DNA from: an uncultured Flavobacteriales bacterium
Lineage (GTDB): Bacteria; Bacteroidota; Bacteroidia; Flavobacteriales_G; Salibacteraceae
Direction of reading: 5' to 3'
NCBI GenBank assembly: GCA_937121175.1
Contig: CAKZKD010000003.1
Location: 124,001 to 188,000, forward strand
DNA length: 64,000 nucleotides
Numbering within the stretch: the first letter of the stretch is position 1; each line of letters opens with the position of its first letter. The notes under the pieces are model-generated. The model was not told the origin of the DNA. It made no database searches and worked only from the letters and a program-made list of their open reading frames with translations. Made by a program: the position numbers and the translations under genes. Shown piece by piece: positions 18,747-27,184 of this stretch.

Positions 18747-19694
18747 TTGAATATTTCACTAGTAATACCGGCATTTAACGAAGAAGAATCGTTATCCGAA
18801 TTGTGTTCTTGGATCGATAAAGTGCTTGTAGATCATAAACTTACTTACGAAGTAATTTTAATTGACGATGGTAGCTCCGATACAACTTGGAAGGTGTATT
18901 CTGATTTGGCCAAAACAAATCCTAACCTTAAGGGAATTCGGTTCAATAGAAATTACGGCAAAAGTGCAGCGTTGAACAATGGGTTTGCAAAAGCTCAAGG
19001 CGAAGTTGTAGTTACGATGGATGCCGATTTACAGGATAGTCCAGAAGAATTGCCGGATTTGTACAAAATGATTACCAAGGATGGTTACGATTTGGTGAGC
19101 GGGTGGAAGAAGAAACGCTTTGACCCTTTATCGAAAACAATTCCCACCAAATTGTATAATTGGGCAACGCGAAAAATGACAGGGATTTATTTACATGATT
19201 TTAATTGTGGGCTTAAAGCTTACAAAAATGAAGTAGTAAAATCCGTTGAAGTGTATGGTGAAATGCATCGCTATATTCCGATATTGGCAAAACGGGCTGG
19301 ATTTGATTCGATTGGAGAAAAAGTGGTTCAACATCAATCTAGAAAATACGGCTCAACGAAATTTGGTTTGGAGCGTTTCATTAATGGACCTCTAGATTTA
19401 TTGAGCATAACATTTGTTTCTAAATTCGGAAGGCGGCCAATGCACCTATTTGGTTCGTTTGGAATGTTAATGTTCGTTTTTGGCTTTCTTACGAGCCTCT
19501 ATATCGGTGGCGAAAAGTTGTACTATTTAAGCCAAAAAGTACCTGCTAGACTAGTGGCCGATAATCCTTGGTTTTATATTGCTCTTGTTTGTATGATTCT
19601 GGGAACACAGCTGTTCCTAGCCGGGTTTTTAGGTGAATTGGTGTCGAGGAATAATCCTGAACGGAATAATTATAAGGTTCGGGAAGAATTTTAA
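18747..19694 (+). CDS. GT2 glycosyltransferase, dolichol/undecaprenyl-phosphate type
   Basis: A GT-A fold inverting transferase of the DPM1/ArnC/GtrB type, expected to move a sugar from a nucleotide donor to a polyprenyl phosphate at the inner membrane. It has LIDDGSSDTTW (nucleotide binding), DADLQDSPEELP (metal-binding DxD region) and a QHQSRKYGSTKFG stretch. Two C-terminal TM segments lie at about 230-252 and 272-293. The start is TTG 18747: no ATG or GTG lies in frame before the conserved core, and the N-terminus MNISLVIPAFNEEES is exactly where family members begin. It is four bases behind the DUF4199 stop. Its stop abuts the stop of the convergent glycosyltransferase with no bases between. 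Confidence 0.87.
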   Translation: MNISLVIPAFNEEESLSELCSWIDKVLVDHKLTYEVILIDDGSSDTTWKVYSDLAKTNPNLKGIRFNRNYGKSAALNNGFAKAQGEVVVTMDADLQDSPEELPDLYKMITKDGYDLVSGWKKKRFDPLSKTIPTKLYNWATRKMTGIYLHDFNCGLKAYKNEVVKSVEVYGEMHRYIPILAKRAGFDSIGEKVVQHQSRKYGSTKFGLERFINGPLDLLSITFVSKFGRRPMHLFGSFGMLMFVFGFLTSLYIGGEKLYYLSQKVPARLVADNPWFYIALVCMILGTQLFLAGFLGELVSRNNPERNNYKVREEF

Positions 19695-20696
19695 TTATTT
19701 AAAGAAAAACTCAGGCAAAGCCAGTCTTTCATCCTTTTTCTGAATATTTATTACCCATTGGGCTTTTATAAACCCCCAACCGTAGCTGTAAAATTGAATA
19801 AGAGCAGCAAAAACAGCACCTAAGGCAATAATTACACTTTTTGTTCTGAGTAAGCAATCTCCAAAAAGTAAAACTAGGTAAGCAAGAGCCAGAAATGTGA
19901 AAATGGGAAATTGAACTCCACCGACTATAAGTAGGGAGAATACCAAACTAAAAACAGTAGGGAACCAATAGGTGATTTTTGATGTACCGGGATGCCATTT
20001 ATTGAGAATAACTCGAACAACACCAAACTTATAGACTTGTTTCGAGAACTTCGGAAAATCAATTCTACGCTTGTGATAAACAAATGCATTTTTGATTAAG
20101 GTGGTTTTGAAACCAGCATTCCAAATTCTGAAACTTAAATCAGGATCTTCACCCGGATGGATTTTACCGTAACCTCCAACTTTTAGATAAACTTCTTTCG
20201 AAATTCCCATGTTGAAACTTCGAGGTTGAAATTTTCCCAAGGCCTCATTGCCACCTCTAATACCACCAGTAGTAAGAAACGAAGTCATCACATAATTAAT
20301 AGATTTTTGTGTATCCGAAAATGATGGATGCGCTGCATCAGGACCTCCAAAGCAGTCAACGTATTTTAGTCCTAATTCTTTGCGGACATTTTCGAGGTAT
20401 TGGGGTGGAATGAGGCAATCAGAGTCGAAAATGATGAAGTAGTTTCCATTAGCCTGTTCCATTCCAAAATTTCGACTTGGACCAGGCCCTGAATTTGGCT
20501 TGAAGTGGTAGATAATATTCAGCTCATTAGAATATTTTTCACAAACATCTTTGCATGGTAAAGAAGAACCATCTTCAATCATGAGTACCTCAAAGTCTTT
20601 GTCCGTCTGTTTGGCCAAAGACTCTAACAATTCCTCGACCTCTTCAGGTCTGTTATATACCGGAACTATTAACGAAAAATTGAGTTGTGTGCTCAT
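19695..20696 (-). CDS. GT2 family glycosyltransferase
   Basis: A 333-residue GT-A glycosyltransferase. N-terminal LIVPVYNRPEEVEELL and IEDGSS bind the nucleotide sugar. IIFDSDCLIPPQYL contains the DxD-type metal site, and GEDPDLSFRIWNAG is the acceptor/catalytic ED motif. Two to three TM segments follow after residue ~245, so it is membrane anchored. Donor and acceptor are unknown. A perfect -7 box ends only five bases before the ATG. It is a single gene facing the other GT2 gene tail to tail. Confidence 0.85.
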   Translation of the reverse strand: MSTQLNFSLIVPVYNRPEEVEELLESLAKQTDKDFEVLMIEDGSSLPCKDVCEKYSNELNIIYHFKPNSGPGPSRNFGMEQANGNYFIIFDSDCLIPPQYLENVRKELGLKYVDCFGGPDAAHPSFSDTQKSINYVMTSFLTTGGIRGGNEALGKFQPRSFNMGISKEVYLKVGGYGKIHPGEDPDLSFRIWNAGFKTTLIKNAFVYHKRRIDFPKFSKQVYKFGVVRVILNKWHPGTSKITYWFPTVFSLVFSLLIVGGVQFPIFTFLALAYLVLLFGDCLLRTKSVIIALGAVFAALIQFYSYGWGFIKAQWVINIQKKDERLALPEFFFK

Positions 20697-20701
20697 GTCA
20701 G

Positions 20702-20709
20702 CAAAGGTA
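20702..20709 (-). promoter_or_regulatory. TAnnTTTG -7 box for the GT2 gene
   Basis: The minus strand reads TACCTTTG, ending five bases before the ATG at 20696. With a typical -7 to start distance the transcript would begin at or next to the start codon. Confidence 0.4.
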
Positions 20710-20737
20710 AGTGTTGATTTTCATTTTAAGGTGTGAA

Positions 20738-20773
20738 CAAAAAAAAGCCTCAGCATGGAAATACTGAGGCTTT
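20738..20773 (-). terminator. Terminator of the 760-aa T9SS protein gene
   Basis: AAAGCCTCAG (20744-20753) and CTGAGGCTTT (20764-20773) form a perfect 10-bp stem. Read on the minus strand it is followed by a T-run (the plus-strand A-run at 20738-20746). Confidence 0.88.
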
Positions 20774-20795
20774 AAAGTGATTTTGAAACAGATGA

Positions 20796-23078
20796 TTATT
20801 TACTAATCATGATTTTTTCAACTTTTGATGCTCCACCTAGATTTATGTTTACGAAATACATGCCTGTAGGTAAATCACCAATATCAATTGTTGATTCAGA
20901 CATTAGGTAATCAATAGTTGTGTTCATCATTTGCTGACCAACACCATTAGTTATTGATACAGAAACATTCTCATACTCTACTGTCGAAGAAACAGTAAAG
21001 AACGAACCAGAATTAGCAGAGATAAGCGTAGGGAAGAGGCTAATATTTTCAAGCTCTTCTTGTGCAATTAAATCTTCGTCTTCTTCTAAATCCGAGAAAT
21101 CATCATCGTACTCAATTACTCCACTATGATAAGCAAAGTTGCTTTTCTTTGACTTTACAGGAGTAATACATGATGGTGTTCTTTCCTCTGGAGTAGTGTA
21201 ACATCCACTGTAAAAAGTAAGGTCATTAATTCTAACCTTAGCGTCGCCTATTAGGGTAGAAGCTGCAGAACCGGTATTAATAGTGTAAATGTTTGAATGA
21301 ACTCCAACACCTTTAGTTTTGATAATGTTCGATACATATAAATCACCACTAGAATTGAAATCCATACCAGAAATTAAAGAGATACCATGTCTTCCGACTG
21401 CAGTTACCTTGCAGTTTGAAGAATTTACAGAAAACAGATGAGATTTGGTTAATAGATACATGTTGTCGTTTGAATCAAATGCAATATCGCCTCTACCTTT
21501 CTTCTGACCTTTCTTGAATCCGAAGAAATTAGCATAAAATGATGCCGCTCCTGTTGTAGTATTAATGGTGTACACCTTTTTACCTCTTGAAGCAAATAAG
21601 GTTCCTTGAGAGTTGAAAGCAAGACGATAAACATTGTTGCAGAATCCAGTTGTTCCAACTATTTCTGAAGTTCCATTCTCTAAATTATATCTACCCAAAT
21701 TGTATGGGTGTACGTTTTGAATAAAGTACAAATAGCTACTATTAGGATCATCGGCAAGAGCTGCAGATTTAAAAGGAATATCTGAAGTTTCAATAGAAGC
21801 ATTAGCCCCGTCTAAATGGTATATTCTTTTGTTCTTAGCAGACTTTCCACCCTTAATTCCAAATAGATTATCACCGCCAGTGTTGCAGTTTCGCTTCGCA
21901 TATACGTTTACGTCTCCACGGCCACCCGTATATTGAGCGCTAGCTTTAGCAACAGTATAAGTAAACCAACCTCCTAATCCAAAAACTTCAGTGTTTTGAG
22001 ATGTAGCGGCTTTACCCAATTGCATCGCAATAGTGAGGTTTGCCGGCTGGTGAGATAAATTTAATACAGTGCCCTTGTAGTTATTTCTACCTGTTAGTGT
22101 ATTTGGCTTAGAAGGGTCAAGAATGTAGTACGTCCAATCTGTGTGACTACCATTAGACTTATTGTAGGTGTCGTAAAAAATGTTTCCAGAAGTAGCAGAC
22201 CAATCAGACCAATCTTTAGCATTGTGGAAATACATGTTTACTTCAAAGGCTTTTTCTGGAACATCAACCCAATTAACTCCGTCACTGTTATTTGAAATCA
22301 TATAAACTTCTCCGTAAAGGTGAGCAGTACCATCTTGATAGGTCGTTAGTTTGCCACCTTTAGAACCGAATACAAATCGTTGAACGCCCAAGTTATCATC
22401 GTTGATATACAACGCGTGAGAATAAGGTTTGATGTCTGTATAATCGAAACGGTAAACATCGAAATAATCATCTACATTTTTCTTTGGACAAATAGCAGTA
22501 CAAAAACCTCCTGAAGTGGAATACAATACTTCTCCAAGCTCATCTAAAATTTGACCTGAGAACATACCGCCTAATCCGTAGATTGCATTTACACCATTTG
22601 CTCCGTATCCAATTTGAATACCGCAAGAACTCGAACCTGTAAGCGTCATTTCAAAGTCACCATAGTTTCCCGAAAGGTCTTCTAAAACGGGGTCTTCATC
22701 AGCATCAATATCATAATAAGTCCAGTTTGTATGTTGACCTGCAGTAAGGTTTTGGGGGTCACAAAAATTTCCGTTTGCAGCGGTTTGTTGGGCCCAAGTT
22801 TTCTTGTTTTTTAATGGAATCTCAATATAAAAACGTTCTGTTGCATCACTTTTGTTTACCAGCTTACCAGTAATCAATGCAGAGCCGTCAGCGAATTCTG
22901 ATAGTTGACCAGAATTGTTTTCAAAGACATATTTCTGCATTCCAGTTTTCCAACTAGGGCGTAACCAAATGGCTAGTCCATCGCTTTCGTTAAGGAAATC
23001 ATATTTAGTGAGGTTTACAGTCGCAAAAGAACTTATTGACACCAGAAATGCGAGAAACAATGAGTATAAATTTTTCAT
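20796..23078 (-). CDS. Secreted T9SS protein with a duplicated N-terminal domain and propeller-like middle
   Basis: A 760-residue exported protein of unknown function. Signal peptide at residues 1-19 (ISSFA-TVN). Two copies of a ~150-residue domain follow (about 20-190 and 215-385). Each has a FxDG(S/T)A strand, an (H)T(N/D)WTYY motif and a closing YGLGG(M/W)F motif. The middle (about 400-645) has repeated ..YLYFIQN, LAFNSQGTLFASRG and IAFDSNDNMYLL segments like a DUF6923/NHL-type beta-propeller. The last ~80 residues (SLFPTLISANSG to KVEKIMISK) are a T9SS type A sorting domain. An acidic linker (DDDFSDLEEDEDL) precedes it. Own terminator; CATCTTTG at 23106-23113 is a near-match -7 box. Confidence 0.8.
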   Translation of the reverse strand: MKNLYSLFLAFLVSISSFATVNLTKYDFLNESDGLAIWLRPSWKTGMQKYVFENNSGQLSEFADGSALITGKLVNKSDATERFYIEIPLKNKKTWAQQTAANGNFCDPQNLTAGQHTNWTYYDIDADEDPVLEDLSGNYGDFEMTLTGSSSCGIQIGYGANGVNAIYGLGGMFSGQILDELGEVLYSTSGGFCTAICPKKNVDDYFDVYRFDYTDIKPYSHALYINDDNLGVQRFVFGSKGGKLTTYQDGTAHLYGEVYMISNNSDGVNWVDVPEKAFEVNMYFHNAKDWSDWSATSGNIFYDTYNKSNGSHTDWTYYILDPSKPNTLTGRNNYKGTVLNLSHQPANLTIAMQLGKAATSQNTEVFGLGGWFTYTVAKASAQYTGGRGDVNVYAKRNCNTGGDNLFGIKGGKSAKNKRIYHLDGANASIETSDIPFKSAALADDPNSSYLYFIQNVHPYNLGRYNLENGTSEIVGTTGFCNNVYRLAFNSQGTLFASRGKKVYTINTTTGAASFYANFFGFKKGQKKGRGDIAFDSNDNMYLLTKSHLFSVNSSNCKVTAVGRHGISLISGMDFNSSGDLYVSNIIKTKGVGVHSNIYTINTGSAASTLIGDAKVRINDLTFYSGCYTTPEERTPSCITPVKSKKSNFAYHSGVIEYDDDFSDLEEDEDLIAQEELENISLFPTLISANSGSFFTVSSTVEYENVSVSITNGVGQQMMNTTIDYLMSESTIDIGDLPTGMYFVNINLGGASKVEKIMISK

Positions 23079-23161
23079 AATCTATTTTAAAAAAGGTTTA
23101 GAGTGCAAAGATGTGTGAAACTTGGTTGTTTGAGATGTTTCTTGACGATAGTTTAAGTAGC

Positions 23162-24274
23162 TTATCTAACTACAAATTGTTTGGATTGACGGGCGTGGTT
23201 ATTGTCTTCTAGTACGAGACTGTATACACCAGGTTTTAGGTTCGAGACCGTCATAGTTTCAATGGACTCTTTGTTTTCGGTTTGATAGGGTTTTGCTTCA
23301 ATAATACGTCCGGTTATATCCATAATTTGAATGTAATTTACGTTGTAAGCATAACCAATATAAAAGTTTAACTGACCGTTATTAACAGGGTTCTGTAAAA
23401 TTGAAAACTTTGGTTTCCCTGAAATTATTTCAGATTCCATAGCATCAACTAATAGAATTTTACTGTATTCATTTTCACCATTAAAGTCTACTTGATGAAG
23501 TCTGTAATAAAATAGGTTACTGCTGGCTGTCGCATCTGTATAACTATAAGTTTGTTTTTCGTTAGTTGTCCCGCTACCTTCTATAGAATCTAGTTGATTC
23601 CAAGATAATCCGTCAATACTTCTTTCCACCACGAAATAATCATTATTTATTTCACTTGCCGTCTCCCAAGTTAAAAGAACATTGTTTTTATTTTTCCTTT
23701 CTACTATGAAGTTGACAAGGGTTACCGGCAAAGGCCAATTACCTACAATGGTAATGGAATAACCTGTGTAACAAAGTGGGTCATCCTCCTCGTTGTCGCG
23801 AGCCCGAACAAACCAACTTCCAAACGGGCTTTCTTGCTCATACGCTGCAAGCGATTGATTTGCATCAAAGGTGCCCGTCTGAGGGAAAGAAGGTAGAGCC
23901 GTATTGTTTTCAAAACTCATTGTCACCGATCCACCATTAGTTGTACTCGTAAAGTCATTAAAGTTGATAAGCCTTCTATTGCTTGTAGGTAATGCTCCGG
24001 GGCCCCTGAGTTGAAATCTAATTTCTTCATTAAAGGGATTGCCGCCGCCAGGGTTAGCACAAGTATTATCTACTTTATTAAAGGAAACACTTACCGAGAT
24101 GGACTCTATTATCATTCCTGCAGGAAAGTCAACATTACTTACAAACGATACTGAAGGGGGATTCCCATTTCCATTATCAACGGAAATGTTCCCAGACCAT
24201 GATTTTGTAACTGAAATTTGAGCAATAGAGCTACTCCCTATTAAAGTTGAAAGAAGTAATATTAGGTACTTCAT
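23162..24274 (-). CDS. Secreted T9SS protein with an N-terminal P/Homo B-like domain
   Basis: A 370-residue exported protein. The signal peptide ends near SSSIAQ. Residues ~25-180 resemble the P/Homo B (proprotein convertase) beta-sandwich, with EEIRFQLRGP and ESPFGSWFVRARDNEEDD and a closing YSITIVG. Residues ~185-275 are a fibronectin-III-like module common before T9SS tails (VTLVNFIVERK..., LTWETASEINNDYF). The C-terminus (about 290-370, FSILQNPVNNGQLNF to QFVVR) is the type A sorting domain. No protease domain is present, so the P-domain probably works as a binding or stabilising module. Catalytic function not evident. Confidence 0.82.
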   Translation of the reverse strand: MKYLILLLSTLIGSSSIAQISVTKSWSGNISVDNGNGNPPSVSFVSNVDFPAGMIIESISVSVSFNKVDNTCANPGGGNPFNEEIRFQLRGPGALPTSNRRLINFNDFTSTTNGGSVTMSFENNTALPSFPQTGTFDANQSLAAYEQESPFGSWFVRARDNEEDDPLCYTGYSITIVGNWPLPVTLVNFIVERKNKNNVLLTWETASEINNDYFVVERSIDGLSWNQLDSIEGSGTTNEKQTYSYTDATASSNLFYYRLHQVDFNGENEYSKILLVDAMESEIISGKPKFSILQNPVNNGQLNFYIGYAYNVNYIQIMDITGRIIEAKPYQTENKESIETMTVSNLKPGVYSLVLEDNNHARQSKQFVVR

Positions 24275-24306
24275 ATTAGTCTAGTTCATCTAGTTTGTTG
24301 CGTGTG

Positions 24307-24314
24307 CAAAAGTA
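24307..24314 (-). promoter_or_regulatory. TAnnTTTG -7 box for the P-domain T9SS gene
   Basis: The minus strand reads TACTTTTG followed by CAC, a perfect -7 match 32 bases before the ATG at 24274. Confidence 0.45.
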
Positions 24315-24380
24315 GCAGTTTTTTTTAAATATGTACTTCTAATCAGCAGATTGCGGGGGTTTTTTGTCGAATATTGTAGT

Positions 24381-25628
24381 GTGAAATCAGAAATTATTAC
24401 CATAGGAGATGAAATTCTCATTGGTCAAATTGTTGACACCAATTCAGCTTGGATGGCGAATATATTGCACGATAACGGAATAGAAATCGGGCAAATTACT
24501 TCAGTTTCTGACGAAAAAAAACACATCATTGAGGCACTTGATAATGCATTTAAAAGGGCAGATTTAATTCTGATGACCGGTGGATTAGGACCTACGAAAG
24601 ACGATATTACAAAAGCTACCTTGTGTGCATACTTTGATGACGAGTTGGAATTTCGTGAAAATGTATTTGTACAAGTAAAATCTTTATTTGATTCGTATGG
24701 TGTAAAAATGCCAGCGGTTAATCGCATGCAGGCTGAGGTGCCTAGTACGTGTATTACTCTCATGAACAAAAAGGGAACTGCTCCCGGAATGTGGTTTGAA
24801 AATGAGGGGAAAGTTCTTGTGAGCATGCCTGGGGTGCCTTACGAAATGAAATACTTGGTAGAACATGAAGTATTACCTCGCGTAAAAAAACAATTCAAAA
24901 CCCCAGAATTGGTATATCAAACCGTGTTAACTCAAGGAATTGGCGAGTCTTCATTAATGGAAATATTAGGAGGGTGGGAGAAAGCAGTTTTGGATAACGG
25001 TTTGAAACTAGCTTGGTTGCCAGCGGCTGGAAAAGTTCGTTTGCGAGTAAGCGGAAAAGGTAATAGTAGATTGGCTTTAGAAACTAAAATTGCTCAATAC
25101 GTCAATCAGCTGCCAGCGCTTATTCCTGATTATTATGTTGGATTTGATGCCGATGAATTGCAAGTTGTCGTCGGAAAGCTCTTGCAAAAACAAAATGCAA
25201 CTTTATCTACCGCAGAATCATGCACTGGAGGCCATATTGCTCATTTAATCACATTGGTTTCTGGTTCTTCAGCTTATTTTGAAGGCTCAGTGGTTTCTTA
25301 TTCAAATCGGATTAAAGAAACGGCATTAGGCGTTCATTGGGAAAGCCTCAAAAAACACGGAGCAGTCTCTAAGCAAGTAGTAGAAGAAATGGCGATTGGA
25401 GTAAAAAATAAATTGGGTACTGATTATTCCTTGGCCACGTCTGGAATTGCTGGCCCAAGCGGAGGTACAGAGGATAAACCTGTGGGAACGATTTGGATCG
25501 CTGTGGCAACACCAAATGGAGTTAGAAGCGAACTCTTTAAATTCGGGGACGATCGGGAAAAGAACATTTTAAGAACTAGCCAAACTGCATTAAGAATGTT
25601 GCAAAAAGAATTATTAAAAAGGAGTTGA
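24381..25628 (+). CDS. cinA: CinA family protein (MoaB-like domain plus NMN amidohydrolase domain)
   Basis: CinA proteins hydrolyse nicotinamide mononucleotide and ADP-ribose-type compounds in pyridine-nucleotide recycling. The N-terminal MoCF_biosynth/MoaB-like domain (about 1-170) has IITIGDEILIGQIVDTNS and LMTGGLGPTKDD. The C-terminal PncC domain (about 255-412) has STAESCTGGHIAH and SGIAGPSGGTEDKPVGT. Length (415 aa) is normal. I use GTG 24381 (V-K-S-E-I-I-T); the track's TTG 24351 adds an unlikely RGFFVEYCS leader. It lies 51 bp before rpmB, whose promoter box falls just after the cinA stop. Confidence 0.9.
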   Translation: MKSEIITIGDEILIGQIVDTNSAWMANILHDNGIEIGQITSVSDEKKHIIEALDNAFKRADLILMTGGLGPTKDDITKATLCAYFDDELEFRENVFVQVKSLFDSYGVKMPAVNRMQAEVPSTCITLMNKKGTAPGMWFENEGKVLVSMPGVPYEMKYLVEHEVLPRVKKQFKTPELVYQTVLTQGIGESSLMEILGGWEKAVLDNGLKLAWLPAAGKVRLRVSGKGNSRLALETKIAQYVNQLPALIPDYYVGFDADELQVVVGKLLQKQNATLSTAESCTGGHIAHLITLVSGSSAYFEGSVVSYSNRIKETALGVHWESLKKHGAVSKQVVEEMAIGVKNKLGTDYSLATSGIAGPSGGTEDKPVGTIWIAVATPNGVRSELFKFGDDREKNILRTSQTALRMLQKELLKRS

Positions 25629-25648
25629 TTTTTCTCAAGGAAAAGCAA

Positions 25649-25656
25649 TATATTTG
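25649..25656 (+). promoter_or_regulatory. rpmB promoter (-33 TTG, -7 TATATTTG)
   Basis: TATATTTG is a perfect -7 match. A TTG lies 21 bases upstream, the same spacing as in the promoter at 53962. The expected leader is about 18-24 bases. Confidence 0.6.
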
Positions 25657-25679
25657 CCGCCTCAAAAAATCGGACGAAA

Positions 25680-25919
25680 ATGGCTAATATCTGTCAAATT
25701 ACAGGAAAGAAAGCAATGACGGGAAACAACGTTTCTCACGCAATGAATAAAACAAAACGTAAGTTTAAGCCAAACTTGCAGGTTAAGAAGTTTTACATTC
25801 CGGAAGAGGATAAGTGGATTACACTTAAAATTTCTGCTTCAGGAATTCGTCACATTAACAAGTTAGGAATAACAGACGCTATTAAAAAAGCAAAAGAGAA
25901 AGGCTATTTTACAGCCTAG
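25680..25919 (+). CDS. rpmB: 50S ribosomal protein L28
   Basis: L28 is a small basic protein of the large ribosomal subunit. The 79 residues start [21 protein letters not shown], which is diagnostic, and continue with [14 protein letters not shown]. Only one Cys remains, so it is the zinc-free (C-minus) form. In many Bacteroidota rpmB is followed by rpmG and a DUF4295 gene. Here a terminator and an unrelated lipoprotein gene follow, so that cluster is broken. Confidence 0.96.
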   Translation: MANICQITGKKAMTGNNVSHAMNKTKRKFKPNLQVKKFYIPEEDKWITLKISASGIRHINKLGITDAIKKAKEKGYFTA

Positions 25920-25943
25920 TTAGCTTTTGTTTTAAAGATATTG

Positions 25944-25978
25944 AACCTCGACACGGAAACGTTTCGAGGTTTTTTTTT
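25944..25978 (+). terminator. Terminator after rpmB
   Basis: AACCTCGA pairs with TCGAGGTT. After one mismatch ACG pairs with CGT around a GAAA tetraloop. A run of nine T follows. The ORF-track start at 25941 lies inside it, which argues for the later start of the next gene. Confidence 0.88.
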
Positions 25979-26006
25979 GAATTACCTTAGAGGAATATTT
26001 ACCAAA

Positions 26007-27146
26007 ATGAGTCCAGTGCTAAAAGTTGGTTTTTTTGTTTTTGTTGCTGCCTTGTATTCTTGTTCAGTCGATTCGGAGAAACCATCCTTCCAAGATTGGA
26101 GTGGGGAGATAAAAGCTGGACCTTATAATCCTTCTCAAATTAAAACTGCGCAACTCATCTCTAAACCATTTAAGATAGACACGGTTTATCGGTCAATGAA
26201 AGGGCCTGTTGATGAAGAAGAATTTTATTTAGCGGACTCAGGAGAAGTGATTTGGTTTACCGGTTATAAAGTTGAGGTTATAAACGAAACTGGAGAAGTG
26301 TTGGAAGATGGTTTTATGTGCCATAACAATTTGAACTTAGACAGCAAACGTCATTTTCCATGGCAACCTCAAAATTTCGATTATCAAAATCGTGTTTTTA
26401 CTCTAACGCAAGGCGTTACAGAAATAAAATTACCAGAAGGTTACGCCATTCCGATTCCAGGAGAACAGGGGCTGAAAATTATGTACCAAGCCCTGAATCA
26501 CAACTATTCGAGTATAGATACCACAGTGCATCACCGCGTGACGCTAGAGTATTTTCTGGCATCTGAAATAGATTTTGAACTGAAACCTGTTTTTATGCAA
26601 ACCCTGTGGTTGGTGAAGCAATACGAAGGACCAGAGGGAAATATGGGAGAGGAGCCTACCAAAAATGCTAATAATGTTACTTCTATAGACAACGAAAATT
26701 ATCACCCTGCTCAACAGCCAACCTGTGGTGTTGATATGCTCGCCAATAACAAATCCTTAAAAGGGTTGGATATGTACTTTGATAGTTTCGGAAGAAAATA
26801 TACCGGACACTGGAAAATTGCTCCAGGTATTGAAGATATTCAAATGAATGTAACTAAAATGTTGAATTTGTCTGAAAAGAAAAAAGTAGTAATGGCAGTA
26901 GGTCATGTGCATCCATTTTGCGAGAAAATTGGACTTATTGATGAAAAGAATAATGATGAAATATTGACCTTAACTATGCAGCAAGCAGATTCTGGGATAG
27001 GATTAAATGAAATAGAAACTTTTGTTCCAACAACTGATATTTGGCTGTCGCCAAAATCATCTTATGCCCTTAGTTCGACATATAACAACACAGGATCGGA
27101 CACCTTATCGGCCATGTCGGTGATGTATGTGTATATGGAAGAATAA
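26007..27146 (+). CDS. Lipoprotein of unknown function with His/Cys motifs
   Basis: A 379-residue exported lipoprotein: the lipobox ALYSC gives Cys at about residue 20, so it is membrane anchored. No family is certain. A mainly beta protein is suggested. Conserved-looking metal-type motifs are MCHNNL (~100), VHHRV (~175), QPTCGVD (~240) and GHVHPFC (~302). A paired beta-sandwich with His-x-His is reminiscent of PHM-like copper monooxygenases or the SURNod19 family, but this is a weak guess. I start at ATG 26007; the track's TTG 25941 is inside the rpmB terminator and would bury the signal sequence. It stands alone between rpmB and the photolyase. Confidence 0.62.
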   Translation: MSPVLKVGFFVFVAALYSCSVDSEKPSFQDWSGEIKAGPYNPSQIKTAQLISKPFKIDTVYRSMKGPVDEEEFYLADSGEVIWFTGYKVEVINETGEVLEDGFMCHNNLNLDSKRHFPWQPQNFDYQNRVFTLTQGVTEIKLPEGYAIPIPGEQGLKIMYQALNHNYSSIDTTVHHRVTLEYFLASEIDFELKPVFMQTLWLVKQYEGPEGNMGEEPTKNANNVTSIDNENYHPAQQPTCGVDMLANNKSLKGLDMYFDSFGRKYTGHWKIAPGIEDIQMNVTKMLNLSEKKKVVMAVGHVHPFCEKIGLIDEKNNDEILTLTMQQADSGIGLNEIETFVPTTDIWLSPKSSYALSSTYNNTGSDTLSAMSVMYVYMEE

Positions 27147-27184
27147 AAGGGAAACCTTATCACCGTTTCGTTGTCTTTTTAATA

